From Bernardetiaceae bacterium (lineage in GTDB: Bacteria > Bacteroidota > Bacteroidia > Cytophagales > Thermoflexibacteraceae), in NCBI GenBank assembly GCA_025057115.1, contig JANWWZ010000002.1:62001-126000 (forward strand): DNA of 64,000 nucleotides, written 5' to 3'. Below, piece after piece: positions 9,932 through 20,700 of the stretch. Positions within the stretch are counted from its first letter, which is position 1; each line of letters starts with the position of its first letter. Made by a program: the position numbers and the translations under genes. Under the pieces are notes generated by a model. That model did not search any database. It was given only the letters and a program-made list of their open reading frames with translations, and was not told where the DNA came from.

Positions 9932-10423
9932 ATGCAAAGTACTACCTCCCAAAGCAAATTGGAAGAAGCCAAAAAGATATTTACTGCCTACCTAGAGCGA
10001 AAAGAATTGCGCAAAACTCCAGAGCGATTTGCCATATTGGAAGAAATTTACCGCAGGCAAGATCATTTTGACGTGGAGTCTCTCTACATTAGCATGAAAA
10101 GCAAAAATTATCGCGTCAGTCGGGCAACGGTGTACAATACATTAGATCTGCTGGTGGAGTGCGATCTTGTAACCAAGCACCAATTTGGCGGGAATATGGC
10201 TCGCTACGAAAAGTCATATGGCTATCGCCAGCACGATCACCTCATTTGTCTGGACTGTCATCAAGTGCTTGAATTTTGCGACCCGCGCATCCAAAGCATT
10301 CAAAACATGGTAGGCGAGTTATTGCAGTTCAACATCAAGCATCACTCGTTAGTGCTCTACGGCCACTGCCAAAAAAACGAATGCCCTAACAAAAAACAAC
10401 CTGCTGAAAAAAAGAATGGATAA
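9932..10423 (+). CDS. Fur family transcriptional regulator
   Basis: TPERFAILEEIYRRQDHFDVESLYISM, VSRATVYNTLDLLVECDLV, HDHLICLDCHQVLEF, CQKNEC. Confidence 0.93.
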   Translation: MQSTTSQSKLEEAKKIFTAYLERKELRKTPERFAILEEIYRRQDHFDVESLYISMKSKNYRVSRATVYNTLDLLVECDLVTKHQFGGNMARYEKSYGYRQHDHLICLDCHQVLEFCDPRIQSIQNMVGELLQFNIKHHSLVLYGHCQKNECPNKKQPAEKKNG

Positions 10424-10766
10424 TTTTTTTGCCCGCATCATTGAGAACAAAGTGCTTAAAATTGACATCGAGGGCGATTTAATTGGTCAGCAAAACGAAA
10501 ATCAAATTCTTAACTACGTAGAAGAGCAAGTGCCTTCTCACATTACTTTAGCAGCAGTTGACATTTCCAAAGTAAACCATATGAACAGCTCGGGACTCAC
10601 CGTATTAATTAGATTGCTGACGCGGTTTCGCAATCGCAGCGGTGAGCTAGTGCTAATTAAGCCTTCCGAGTCAGTTAAAAAATTGCTCATTATTACAAAA
10701 CTAAGCCAAATTTTTTACATTTTTGACAGTGAACAAGAGGCTGTCGGCTTTTTGAGACGCTCCTAA
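10416..10766 (+). CDS. STAS-domain anti-anti-sigma-like protein
   Basis: LKIDIEGDLIGQQNE...AAVDISKVNHMNSSGLTVLIRLLTRFRNRSGELVLIKPSESVKKLLIITKLSQIFYIFDSEQEA; STAS pattern with conserved Ser. Confidence 0.88.
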   Translation: MDNFFARIIENKVLKIDIEGDLIGQQNENQILNYVEEQVPSHITLAAVDISKVNHMNSSGLTVLIRLLTRFRNRSGELVLIKPSESVKKLLIITKLSQIFYIFDSEQEAVGFLRRS

Positions 10767-10856
10767 AGCAGCTTGCTTTCACCCTTGATAAAGTTTTTAT
10801 TTCCTAACCAACTTGGTTACCTTAGCAGCCTTGAACTAAAAAAATCAAGCGTGGAA

Positions 10857-12128
10857 ATGGATGTTTTGCTCGGTTTGCAGTGGGGCGACGAAGGAAAGGG
10901 AAAAATAGTGGATTTTATCGCACCTCATTACCAGGTCATAGCGCGTTTTCAAGGCGGACCTAATGCGGGACACACCCTGAACGTCAATGGTCTTAAACAC
11001 GTACTTCACCAAATTCCCTCAGGGGTTTTTCATCCTCAAATTAAAAACCTCATCGGCAACGGTGTAGTATTAGACCTTCACACGCTTAAAAACGAAATCC
11101 TCCACCTGGCTCGCCTTGGTATCGATCTGACAAAAAATTTGTATATTTCCAAGAAAGCGCAGCTTATCATTCCTACGCATCGGGCTTTAGATGCCGCTTC
11201 AGAGCAAGAAAAGGGCGATAGAAAAATTGGCTCCACGCTGCGCGGGATCGGTCCTGCCTATGCCGACAAAATAGCCCGAATAGGCTTGCGCGTAGGCGAT
11301 CTGCTCCAACCCGATTTCAAAGAAAAATACAATACCTTGAAAAACAAACATTTAGAGCAACTCCGCTTCTATCAATACCCCATTGACATGGCTCAAGAAG
11401 AAGAGCAATTTTTCGAAGCGGCTGAGTTTATTCAACGCTATCCCTTGGTGGATAGCGAATACTTTATCAATGACCAACTGCGCAAAGGAAGCCGCATTTT
11501 AGCAGAAGGAGCGCAAGGTTCGCTCTTGGATATAGATTTTGGTTCCTATCCTTTTGTTACCAGTTCCCATACCGTTGTAGCAGGGGCTTGTATAGGATTA
11601 GGCGTGGCACCGCGATATATCGGCAAAGTGCTAGGAGTTTTCAAAGCCTACTGCACGCGCGTGGGCAGTGGACCTTTCCCCACCGAACTGAACGACTCCA
11701 CTGGAGAACGCTTGCGCCAACTAGGACATGAGTACGGTTCCACCACAGGCAGACCGCGCCGCTGCGGCTGGCTTGATTTACCTGCTCTCAAATATGCCAT
11801 CATGATCAACCATACCACAGAACTGATGATGATGAAAGTAGATGTATTGAACGGCTTCGAACAAATCAATATTTGCACCCATTACCAGCTTCCAGACGGC
11901 ACTCTGACAGATCGCCTTCCTTACTCCCTCAGCGATATACCAGTAAAGCCCGTTTACAAAACCTTTGTCGGTTGGCAATGCGAGCTTAAAGACTTGCATT
12001 CCTTCGACCAATTGCCTGCTGAACTTGCAGCTTATATCCACTTTATTGAACAGCAAACTGGCGTACCCATTACAGCCCTATCCTATGGAGCTGACCGCCA
12101 CTGCACACTTGTGAAAAATTCTTACTAA
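10857..12128 (+). CDS. purA: Adenylosuccinate synthase
   Basis: MDVLLGLQWGDEGKGKIVDFIA, QGGPNAGHT, GTTGRPRRCGWLDLPAL-type motifs. Start moved to ATG 10857 from the longer ORF. Confidence 0.97.
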   Translation: MDVLLGLQWGDEGKGKIVDFIAPHYQVIARFQGGPNAGHTLNVNGLKHVLHQIPSGVFHPQIKNLIGNGVVLDLHTLKNEILHLARLGIDLTKNLYISKKAQLIIPTHRALDAASEQEKGDRKIGSTLRGIGPAYADKIARIGLRVGDLLQPDFKEKYNTLKNKHLEQLRFYQYPIDMAQEEEQFFEAAEFIQRYPLVDSEYFINDQLRKGSRILAEGAQGSLLDIDFGSYPFVTSSHTVVAGACIGLGVAPRYIGKVLGVFKAYCTRVGSGPFPTELNDSTGERLRQLGHEYGSTTGRPRRCGWLDLPALKYAIMINHTTELMMMKVDVLNGFEQINICTHYQLPDGTLTDRLPYSLSDIPVKPVYKTFVGWQCELKDLHSFDQLPAELAAYIHFIEQQTGVPITALSYGADRHCTLVKNSY

Positions 12129-12188
12129 CTTCGTTCAGGAGGATTATATTATCTCTTGGGTCAAACAATCTCTTTCAATCTGTTTGCT

Positions 12189-13223
12189 ATGATAGCACCA
12201 CCTATTCCTATCAACGAGAAAGAACGCCAGCATAAACTCGATTCGCTAGAAATTTTAAATACGCCACCCGAACCAGAGTTTGACGCTATCACCGAAGTGG
12301 TAGCGCGCATTCTTAATGTGCCTATTAGCCTGGTGAGTTTAATTGACAACGACAGGCAATGGTTTAAATCCAAATTTGGCGTAGATATAGACGAAACCTC
12401 AAGAGAGGTGTCTTTTTGTGCCCATGCTATCAATTACAACGAGGTTTTTGTAATAGAAAATGCCTTAGAGGACGAGCGATTTTTTGATAATCCTTTTGTG
12501 GTCGATGAAAAAGCGCACATCCGATTTTATGCAGGGGCTCAGCTAACTACCTCTGACGGCTACAACTTAGGTACCTTGTGTGCAGTAGATAGAATCCCTC
12601 GCAAAATCAGTCAGGAGGATAAACAGCTGCTTGCCAAATTAGCGCGGCACGTGGTAACTGTTATGGAATTGAAAGCCTATGCCAAAGCGGTCAGAGAAGC
12701 CCTACAAGATTTGAAACAGCTATATGCCCAAGCGGCAAGTGAATTTGAAAGCAAACAACTTCAAACCTCTCTTGAAGCCCCCGTTAAAATTCTCACTGTC
12801 CAGTTAATTCAAAAAGTAAAGCGCAATGTAACTCAAACCCTTTCCAATAAGAAGAACAAAATTTTTTGCCCAGTACTTGAAAATTTTCAACTCGTTTCTC
12901 TTCCCTCGCTGCTTGAGCGAACCCTCTCTGTCATCGCTTTGCTTATGAACGAATTCTTAGACAATGAAATTATTAACTTAAAGGTCAATCAAGAGCGAGG
13001 TGCAGCTACTTTTACTTTCAGAAATTCATTTGTCGCTACATGGGCAAAGTACAACAAGCTCAAGGAGGAGGAGTTAACGGAAAAACTTCTCAAAAGCGAA
13101 TACTATCGTCAAGTAACCACCTATGTGGCTAGTTTAAGAGGCATATTTTCCTACGAACTCTCCCCTACCAAGGGGATTACAATGGAACTACAAGTGCCTA
13201 ATTTTCTCAATGGCAGCCAGTGA
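12189..13223 (+). CDS. GAF domain-containing protein
   Basis: ERQHKLDSLEILNTPPEPEFDAITEVVARILNVPISLVSLIDNDRQWFKSKFGVDIDETSREVSFCAHAI; GAF domain plus a C-terminal helical region. Confidence 0.85.
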   Translation: MIAPPIPINEKERQHKLDSLEILNTPPEPEFDAITEVVARILNVPISLVSLIDNDRQWFKSKFGVDIDETSREVSFCAHAINYNEVFVIENALEDERFFDNPFVVDEKAHIRFYAGAQLTTSDGYNLGTLCAVDRIPRKISQEDKQLLAKLARHVVTVMELKAYAKAVREALQDLKQLYAQAASEFESKQLQTSLEAPVKILTVQLIQKVKRNVTQTLSNKKNKIFCPVLENFQLVSLPSLLERTLSVIALLMNEFLDNEIINLKVNQERGAATFTFRNSFVATWAKYNKLKEEELTEKLLKSEYYRQVTTYVASLRGIFSYELSPTKGITMELQVPNFLNGSQ

Positions 13224-13376
13224 GTTTTGGGAGACTTCTTAAACACTTAGGCATTTTTGACGCCCAGAAAGTTTCCTAAAACTCACAAAAAGCCCTGCAA
13301 GCCTTTAAACAACCTCCTTCTGGCAATTTTTTGCACCAATGTTGAACTCAAGCAGGGCTACCTTGCTTGCAGAGGG

Positions 13377-14171
13377 TCAAAAACTCAGCATGATGCCTGC
13401 TTGGTAGTTGATCATATCAGTAGCTGAGCGAGATTTGACCACTACCGTTTTGGCAGGGTCATTAGGGTCAGGATAGACATCGCCGCGCTTGACGTAGGAA
13501 GCTACGCTGCCAGGTAAATAAACAGCCCGTACATCTATCCAAATGTTTTTGCCTACCGTTAGGCTAAGCCCTATGCCTCCGCCGTAGCTCAGGGCTAAGT
13601 CCTCGTGATTGGGAACGGTAATAGTGCGAGTATTAGAGTTGTTATTGTTATTCCACCAGGTGCCCCAGCTGGTTTCTATCTCTGTGGCAGTGCGAAAATA
13701 TTTTACTCCTGCCATGCCGTCAAAATAGGGCAAAATAGGACTGTCCCAATTGGGTTGCAATCTAAGCAGGAGGTGTCCTGTAATGATGCGGTTGCGGCGG
13801 GCAATGCGCGTAGTCCATCCTGTAGGAGCGGTGGAAACGTCCACACTGCGCCCCATGCCCATATAACCAAAATCTAACCCTGCAAAAAAAGGCACATGGC
13901 GATTTAAGCGAAAAACTGCATTGAGATTATATCCCCAAGGAATAACATCTCCCGCTACTTGGCGAAATTCATTGACAGGAGAACCTAATAAAATTCCAAA
14001 AGTAACTTTAGCCACGTGGTCTTGATGAGGTGTATTGCGCTGCTTAGAGCGCCTAATGTCAATGGAACTTCCCCTAAACACGGGGGATTGAGTGCTGGTA
14101 GTATCTTGTGCTTGTGCCAGAAAAGCAAGTAAACCTCCTGTTATACTTGCTAAAATAGCAAGTGGTTTCAT
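13377..14171 (-). CDS. Secreted/outer-membrane beta-barrel-like hypothetical protein
   Basis: Signal peptide MKPLAILASITGGLLAFLAQAQ; alternating hydrophobic strands and C-terminal IMLSF. Confidence 0.6.
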   Translation of the reverse strand: MKPLAILASITGGLLAFLAQAQDTTSTQSPVFRGSSIDIRRSKQRNTPHQDHVAKVTFGILLGSPVNEFRQVAGDVIPWGYNLNAVFRLNRHVPFFAGLDFGYMGMGRSVDVSTAPTGWTTRIARRNRIITGHLLLRLQPNWDSPILPYFDGMAGVKYFRTATEIETSWGTWWNNNNNSNTRTITVPNHEDLALSYGGGIGLSLTVGKNIWIDVRAVYLPGSVASYVKRGDVYPDPNDPAKTVVVKSRSATDMINYQAGIMLSF

Positions 14172-14218
14172 AAGTGGTTTTTTTATTATACAGACAAGTT
14201 TACCAGCAAAAAGGTTGC

Positions 14219-17200
14219 TCACGCAATCCACATAATTGCATCTTCTTGCTCTACCATGCTGCCCTTGGGCAAAAAAATCTGCTTGACTGTGCCTGCTCGC
14301 GTGGCGGTAATAGTACTTTCCATCTTCATGGCTTCAATGACAAACAGGGGAGTATTTATTTCTACTTTGTCCCCTACATTGACCATAATTTTGGAAAGTT
14401 TTCCTTGCAAAGGCGCACCTATTTCTTCTATGGATTGCACTTTGCGGTTAGCGGCTCGAGTTACCTTAAAGCTATTGTCTCGCACCTGTAGGCGACGAGT
14501 TTGTCCATTGAGTTCAAAAGAAACAGTGCGCATGCCATTTTCGTCTACTTTAAAAACAGCCAGTAACCGCACCATGATAGATTTCCCCTCGCTGAGCTCT
14601 ATCATGACTTCTTCGCCTTCTTTCATGCCGTAGAAAAATTGAGGAGTGGGCAAGACAGAAAGATCGCCGTATCGGTTGCGACTCTGGTAGAATTCTTCGT
14701 ACACCTTGGGATAGAGCAAGTAAGAGAGCAATTCGTCTTGGTCTGAATGGCGGACAAAGGTTTTGGCAGGGAACTTTTGCAGAAAAGAAGTAAGCTCTGC
14801 TTCAAAGTCAACAGGGGGAAGGTTGTGACCGGGGATGCCATAGTGCGGCTGCTCGTCTTTGAGGACCAGTTTAACAATGGCAGGGGGAAACCCTTCAGGG
14901 GGGCGACCCATCTCTCCCCGTAGCAATTCTTTTACCGATTCGGGAAAGGCAAGTTCATGCCCGCGCTCCCATACATCCTTTTCAGTCAAATTATTAGCGG
15001 TGAGAAATAAAGCCAGGTCCCCTACTACTTTGGAGCTAGGCGTTACTTTCACAATATCACCTAATAAGTGGTTAGCTACCGCGTAATTTTTCTTGACTTG
15101 TTCAAATTTATCGCCCAACCCTAGAGAAATAGCCTGTGGTCGCAGATTAGAGTATTGCCCGCCAGGAATTTGGTTGTCGTATACTTCAGCAGTACTTGCT
15201 TTTAAGTCGGATTCGAAGGGGAAGTAGTACTCGCGCACATCTTCCCAGTACGAAGCAAAAGCATTGAGTTTTTGCAAGTCAATAGGTTGGCGGCGCGGAT
15301 GGTATTCCAAAGCTGCTACCAGAGAGTTAAAATTGGGTTGCGCCGTCAGACCTGACATAGAGGCGATAGCAACGTCCACTACGTCTACTCCTGCGTCAAT
15401 GGCTTTGAGCAAGGTAGCTGCTTGGATGCCAGCCGTGTCGTGAGTATGCAGGTGAATGGGAACAGAGACTACTTTTTTCAATTCGCTAATAAGCAGCTCG
15501 GCGCTGTAGGGTTTGAGGAGCCCTGCCATGTCTTTAATAGCCAAAATGTGGATGCCCAGATCTTCCAGTTGGCGGGCAAGGTCCAAGTAATATTGTAGGT
15601 TGTATTTGCTGTGGGGGTTCATAATTTCCCCTGTGTAGCAAATGGCTCCTTCTGCTATTGCCTCAGTGCGCTCAACGACGGCGCGGATGCTAGTTTTCAT
15701 TGCTTCCACCCAATTGAGCGAGTCAAAAATGCGGAATATGTCAATGCCATTAGCAGCGGCGCGCTCAACAAATTTTTCCACCAAGTTGGGGGGATAGGAT
15801 TTGTAGCCTACGGCGTTGGCTCCGCGCAAAAGCATTTGGAACAGAATGTTCGGCATGGCTTTGCGCAATTGCCGCAAGCGTTCCCAAGGACATTCTTTCA
15901 AGAAGCGCATGGCAACATCAAAAGTAGCTCCGCCCCACATTTCAATGGAAAAGACTTGGGGGATGTTGCGGGCATAGCTTTCCGCCACGCGAAGCATGTC
16001 GATAGTTCGCATGCGCGTTGCCAGCAAGGACTGATGGGCATCGCGGAAAGTAGTATCTGTAAAGTGAATGGCTTTTTGATTTTTGAGCCATTCTATGAAT
16101 TTTTCTCGTCCCAGTTCTTTAAGCAGGTCTCGGCTGCCTTTGGGGAAGGGTTCGTAAGGATTGTAGGGCGGTACCTTAGGAGTGCGGAAAGGCTTGGAAG
16201 GTTTTGCTCCTCTTACATCGGGATTGCCGTTGACAATCACTTCAGCCAAGTAGTTGAGCAGGCGCGTGCCGCGATCAAAGCGAGGGGGCAACTTAAAAAG
16301 TTCGGGATTTTGATCGATAAAGTTAACGGTGGCTTTGCCTTTGATGAAATCGGGATGAGAAATGACATTGATCAAGAAGCCGATATTTGTTTTGACTCCC
16401 CTGATGCGAAATTCGCGCAGGGCACGGCGCAGGCGGTCGCAGGCTCCCCACAACGTGCGACCTTTGGCAGTAACTTTAACCAGCATAGAGTCAAAAAAAG
16501 GCGAAATGCGCGCACCTTGATAGGCACTACCCTCGTCGATGCGAATGCCAAAGCCGCCAGCATTGCGGTAGGCGATGATAGTGCCGTAATCGGGTTTGAA
16601 GTTATTTTCGGGATCTTCAGTAGTAACGCGGCATTGAACCGCATAGCCACTAATTTTTACATCTTCTTGGCTACGGATGTAAATTCTTTTATCAGAAAGG
16701 GGGTAATCTTGCGCAATGAGTATTTGCGAGCGGACAATATCAATCCCTGTAATTTCTTCTGTGATGGTATGCTCTACCTGCACACGCGGATTGACCTCAA
16801 TAAAGTAAACATTTTGATCCTTGTCCACTAGAAACTCTACCGTTCCCACGTTGTTGTAATTGACTGCGCGGGCAATTCTTAGAGCATAATCGTAGAGTTT
16901 TTGGCGCGTTTCTTCTGCCAGCCCTACACTGGGGGCAATTTCCACCACTTTTTGGAAGCGCCGTTGTACGGAGCAATCGCGCTCGTAGAGGTGGACAATA
17001 TTGCCAAAATTATCGCCCATGATTTGCACTTCCACGTGCTTGGGCTGTTCAATAAACTTTTCAAGGAAAACAGTGTCATCCCCGAAGGCATTGCCCGCCT
17101 CGTTTCGGGCTTCGTAGTAAAACCTTTCCAGCTCAGATTCGTTACGCACCACACGCATGCCTCTGCCTCCGCCTCCTGCAGCCGCTTTGAGCATTACTGG

Positions 17201-17674
17201 AAAGCCAATCCGCTTTGCTTCTGTTAGAGCAATTTCATAAGTAACTAGCTTTTGGCGGCTGTCTTCTATCATAGGTACGCCTACAGAAAGGGCAATTTGC
17301 TTGGCAGCCACTTTATCGCCTAGCTTTGCCATTACTTCTGAGCGCGGTCCGACAAAAATGATCCCCTCTTGCTCACAACGCCGAACAAACTCTACGTTTT
17401 CTGATAAAAAGCCATAGCCAGGATGAATAGCATCGGCTCTCTTGGCTTTGGCAAGGGTGATGATGCCTTCGATATCCAAGTAAGGCTTCAGAGGTTCGTC
17501 ATCGGCTCCTATTTGATAGGCTTCATCGGCTTTGTAGCGATGCAAGGAGTAGCGGTCCTCGTAAGTATAAATAGCTAAAGTGTTGATATGCAATTCGTCT
17601 GCTGCTCGCAGGATGCGTATGGCAATTTCACCGCGATTAGCTACTAACAGTCGCTGAATTTTGCGCATTTTCAA
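14219..17674 (-). CDS. pyc: Pyruvate carboxylase
   Basis: 1151 aa with biotin carboxylase (VANRGEIAIRILRAA, GYGFLSEN, AAAGGGGRGMR), HMGL-like carboxyltransferase (FTDTTFRDAHQSLLATRMRT) and C-terminal EAMKMEST biotinyl domains. Confidence 0.98.
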   Translation of the reverse strand: MKMRKIQRLLVANRGEIAIRILRAADELHINTLAIYTYEDRYSLHRYKADEAYQIGADDEPLKPYLDIEGIITLAKAKRADAIHPGYGFLSENVEFVRRCEQEGIIFVGPRSEVMAKLGDKVAAKQIALSVGVPMIEDSRQKLVTYEIALTEAKRIGFPVMLKAAAGGGGRGMRVVRNESELERFYYEARNEAGNAFGDDTVFLEKFIEQPKHVEVQIMGDNFGNIVHLYERDCSVQRRFQKVVEIAPSVGLAEETRQKLYDYALRIARAVNYNNVGTVEFLVDKDQNVYFIEVNPRVQVEHTITEEITGIDIVRSQILIAQDYPLSDKRIYIRSQEDVKISGYAVQCRVTTEDPENNFKPDYGTIIAYRNAGGFGIRIDEGSAYQGARISPFFDSMLVKVTAKGRTLWGACDRLRRALREFRIRGVKTNIGFLINVISHPDFIKGKATVNFIDQNPELFKLPPRFDRGTRLLNYLAEVIVNGNPDVRGAKPSKPFRTPKVPPYNPYEPFPKGSRDLLKELGREKFIEWLKNQKAIHFTDTTFRDAHQSLLATRMRTIDMLRVAESYARNIPQVFSIEMWGGATFDVAMRFLKECPWERLRQLRKAMPNILFQMLLRGANAVGYKSYPPNLVEKFVERAAANGIDIFRIFDSLNWVEAMKTSIRAVVERTEAIAEGAICYTGEIMNPHSKYNLQYYLDLARQLEDLGIHILAIKDMAGLLKPYSAELLISELKKVVSVPIHLHTHDTAGIQAATLLKAIDAGVDVVDVAIASMSGLTAQPNFNSLVAALEYHPRRQPIDLQKLNAFASYWEDVREYYFPFESDLKASTAEVYDNQIPGGQYSNLRPQAISLGLGDKFEQVKKNYAVANHLLGDIVKVTPSSKVVGDLALFLTANNLTEKDVWERGHELAFPESVKELLRGEMGRPPEGFPPAIVKLVLKDEQPHYGIPGHNLPPVDFEAELTSFLQKFPAKTFVRHSDQDELLSYLLYPKVYEEFYQSRNRYGDLSVLPTPQFFYGMKEGEEVMIELSEGKSIMVRLLAVFKVDENGMRTVSFELNGQTRRLQVRDNSFKVTRAANRKVQSIEEIGAPLQGKLSKIMVNVGDKVEINTPLFVIEAMKMESTITATRAGTVKQIFLPKGSMVEQEDAIMWIA

Positions 17675-17705
17675 AGCAATAATTCAGCGTGCAAAATAGT
17701 AAAAT

Positions 17706-20700
17706 TTAACGCATCATCAGTAGGCTATTGTTATTTCTTGCTATTAGCCAACAGCGCTGCTTTCCGATGGTGATAGGTTTAATATCGCGCACTTCTCCCT
17801 CGGTGAGCCAACCTGATTGGTAAGACCACCAACTTTTCCACTGCCCAGGTGCCTGACTGAGGAGCACTAATCCCGTAAAAGCATCGTAGCGCCCTTGATA
17901 AGGGCTAGCCCCGTAGAGATTGCCGCCGACAAGGATATCGGGCACCTGATCCCCATTGAGCTCAGTGAGATGAAAAGCAAACACTTTGCTCATTTGCACT
18001 TCCGCAGGCAAGGCTACTGGCGTAAAATTGCCTTTGCCATCGTTGCGCAACCATACGGAGGCAAAAACATTGACATATTTTCGTTCTGCTTTTTGCAATG
18101 CTGACTCGCTCATAATTTCTTGAACCGTTTTGCCAGCATATTGAGCATAGTTGGTAAATTTTTTGTTAATAATGGCAGGTATTTGCCTACCTACTTCGTC
18201 CTTAAAGGCAATGGGGTAAAATTTATCTCCGCGATTATAGGCAATTATTTGCTCATAAGCTCCGTTGTGGTCAAAGTCATTGACAAACATTTGCAGCACT
18301 GGATAGTGGTCTTTGATCAGTTTGGTGTTTAAGCCCAAGTTACCCGCCAGCAAGTCTATATCGCCGTCTTTGTCCAAGTCTGCTGCTTGAAGTACCTGCC
18401 AAAATCCATTGAGATTTTGCAAGCCATTATTAGGAGCGGGTATTAATTTGCCCTGCTGATATAGAAACACCGTAGGGGACATCCAATCCCCTGCCAAAGC
18501 AAGGTCAGTTGTTCCATCGCCATTGAAATCTGCCCAGCAGGCATCCGTCACCATGCCTGCGTAGGCAAGCCCTATGGCTAGCGTAGAAGTAACATCCGTA
18601 AAATTTCCTTTGCCATCATTTTGCAGCAAATAAGAACGAGGAGTGCGTCCGTAGGCATACGCCACTACCCTGCCTCCGACAAATAAATCCAGGTCGCCGT
18701 CGCTATCAAAATCGCAAGGACGCACACAACTTTTGTTAGTGGGCATGGGCGGCAGTGCTTTGAAGTCGCGGGTAAAGTTGCCTTTGCCGTCGTTGCGATA
18801 AAGTCGGTCGTATTGTTCTTGCATTTGCCCAAAAAATTCGTTTCCTCCGCTGACCACATATAGGTCTAGGTCCCCATCTCCATCGGCATCAAAAAATGAA
18901 GCGTCCGTGTCTTCATATATGGAATCTTTTTGAAAATCAGCACACAGCACTGGGCGAAATCCCGTAGGAGTTTGCAGGTAGAGGGCTCCAGGTTGATACT
19001 TAGCTCCGCATAAGTAGATATCTTCTCGCTTGTCGCCATTGACGTCGCCTACGGCAATTTTAGGCCCTTCCGTAGAAATTTTGAAGGGAATAAGAGGCTC
19101 GCGGTTGAAGTCATAAAATTCATTTTCTCGGTGCTGCCAATCCACAGGGGGAGGCAAAGGCGTGAAGAAAGGTTTTTTCTGGAAGCGATCAGGGAAGAGC
19201 CAGTTGGGCAAGGCTTGTTTACTGGCTTGGTCGATTTGTAGTAGCACTGTTTGATTTACAGGAAGCTGTGTTTTGATTTCCACCCGTTGGAGATCCCAAA
19301 TTACGGCAAGAGAATCAATCCTAGTAGCCTTGCCTAAGCCAAAATGCAAAACAGGCTCTACAGCGGAAAGAAAACCTCGAGTAAGAACCAGCTGGCGCAT
19401 TTGGATTTGGTCACCTGTTTTAATAAACACCTTTGCCCCAATGCCAAAGCGGTTAAACGGCTCTCCTTTCAGCTTGATTTTCAACCAATTGTTTTGAGTA
19501 GTTCTCTCAGCATTGTTGCGGTAAACGCCTGCTTGCTGATCGATGCGATTGGTGACTAGATCCAAATCCCCGTCGTTGTCCAAGTCAGCATATACTGCCC
19601 CATTGCTGTAATCTGGCTCGTAAAAGCCCCAGGAGGCAGAGTAGTTAGCAAAACGGTAGTTGCCTTCGTTGCGGAAGAGGTAGTTGGGAGTTTTGCCTTC
19701 TGGCATGAGTTCGATAGAAAGTTGGTCGATTTTTTTAGGGTCGCCGATGGCTTTGCGCAAGGAGTCATTTGCTAAAAACTTGATGTAGTCCAAGTTATTG
19801 GGTCGGTGGGGGATGCCATTGGTGACAAAAATATCTTGCTGTCCGTCGTTGTCGTAATCAGCAATGAGGCTGCTCCAACTCCAGTCCGTAGCAGCAACTC
19901 CTGCCATGGCGCCGATTTCAGCAAACCGTTCCCCGCCCTGATTGATGTGCAAACAGTTGCGACTAAATTGGTAGTAGTATCCGTAGGCAAGTTTAAATTG
20001 ATAGATGTTAAAAGGGTCTTCACCGACAGAGGATTTTTCTACCGTTTCCTCTTCAGGATACATATCTAAGGTAAAAAGGTCTTGGTAGCCGTCGTTGTTG
20101 AGATCAGCTGCATCGCAGCCCATTGTAAAACGACTTGTATGACCGAAAGCGCGGCGCAGTTGCTCGGTAAAAGTCCCATCGCCATTATTGAGGTAATAGT
20201 AATCATCCTCGTGAAAATCGTTGCCAATGTAAAGATCTTCCCAACCATCATTGTTAAAATCAGCCACCACTACCCCCAAGCCGTATCCCATGGCTGGACC
20301 AAAAATGCCTGCTTGCTGGGACACGTCAGTGAATAACTTAGGAGGTTTCTTACCTTTCCACTCTTTAGCAGGGATGGTTTCATTTCGATAGAGACGATCG
20401 CCAGATTCATTATTGCGCAATAGGCGAGCCGTTACGCGGTCATAAGAGCGGGAAGTGTGCACGGCATGGTTGAGAAGGTAGCAATCTAGATCGCCATCTT
20501 TGTCGTAATCAAAAAAAGCAGCTTGGGTAGAGAAACCCGAAAAATCCAATCCATATTCGGCTGCTCGTTCAGTGAAAGTAAGATTGCCGTTGTTGATGTA
20601 AAGCTCGTTCGAACCTTCTAATCCTTTGTAGTTGCTTACAGCACACACGTATATGTCGGGGTAGCCATCGCCGTTGACGTCGGCGATCGTAACTCCCGTT

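Noticed and set aside
10773-10856. N-terminal extension of the purA ORF
   Set aside because: The extension does not match the family N-terminus; MDVLLGLQWGDEGKGK at 10857 does.
15611-16831. 406 aa plus-strand ORF
   Set aside because: Lies entirely antisense to pyruvate carboxylase, whose protein is unmistakable; no recognisable family. Typical shadow ORF.
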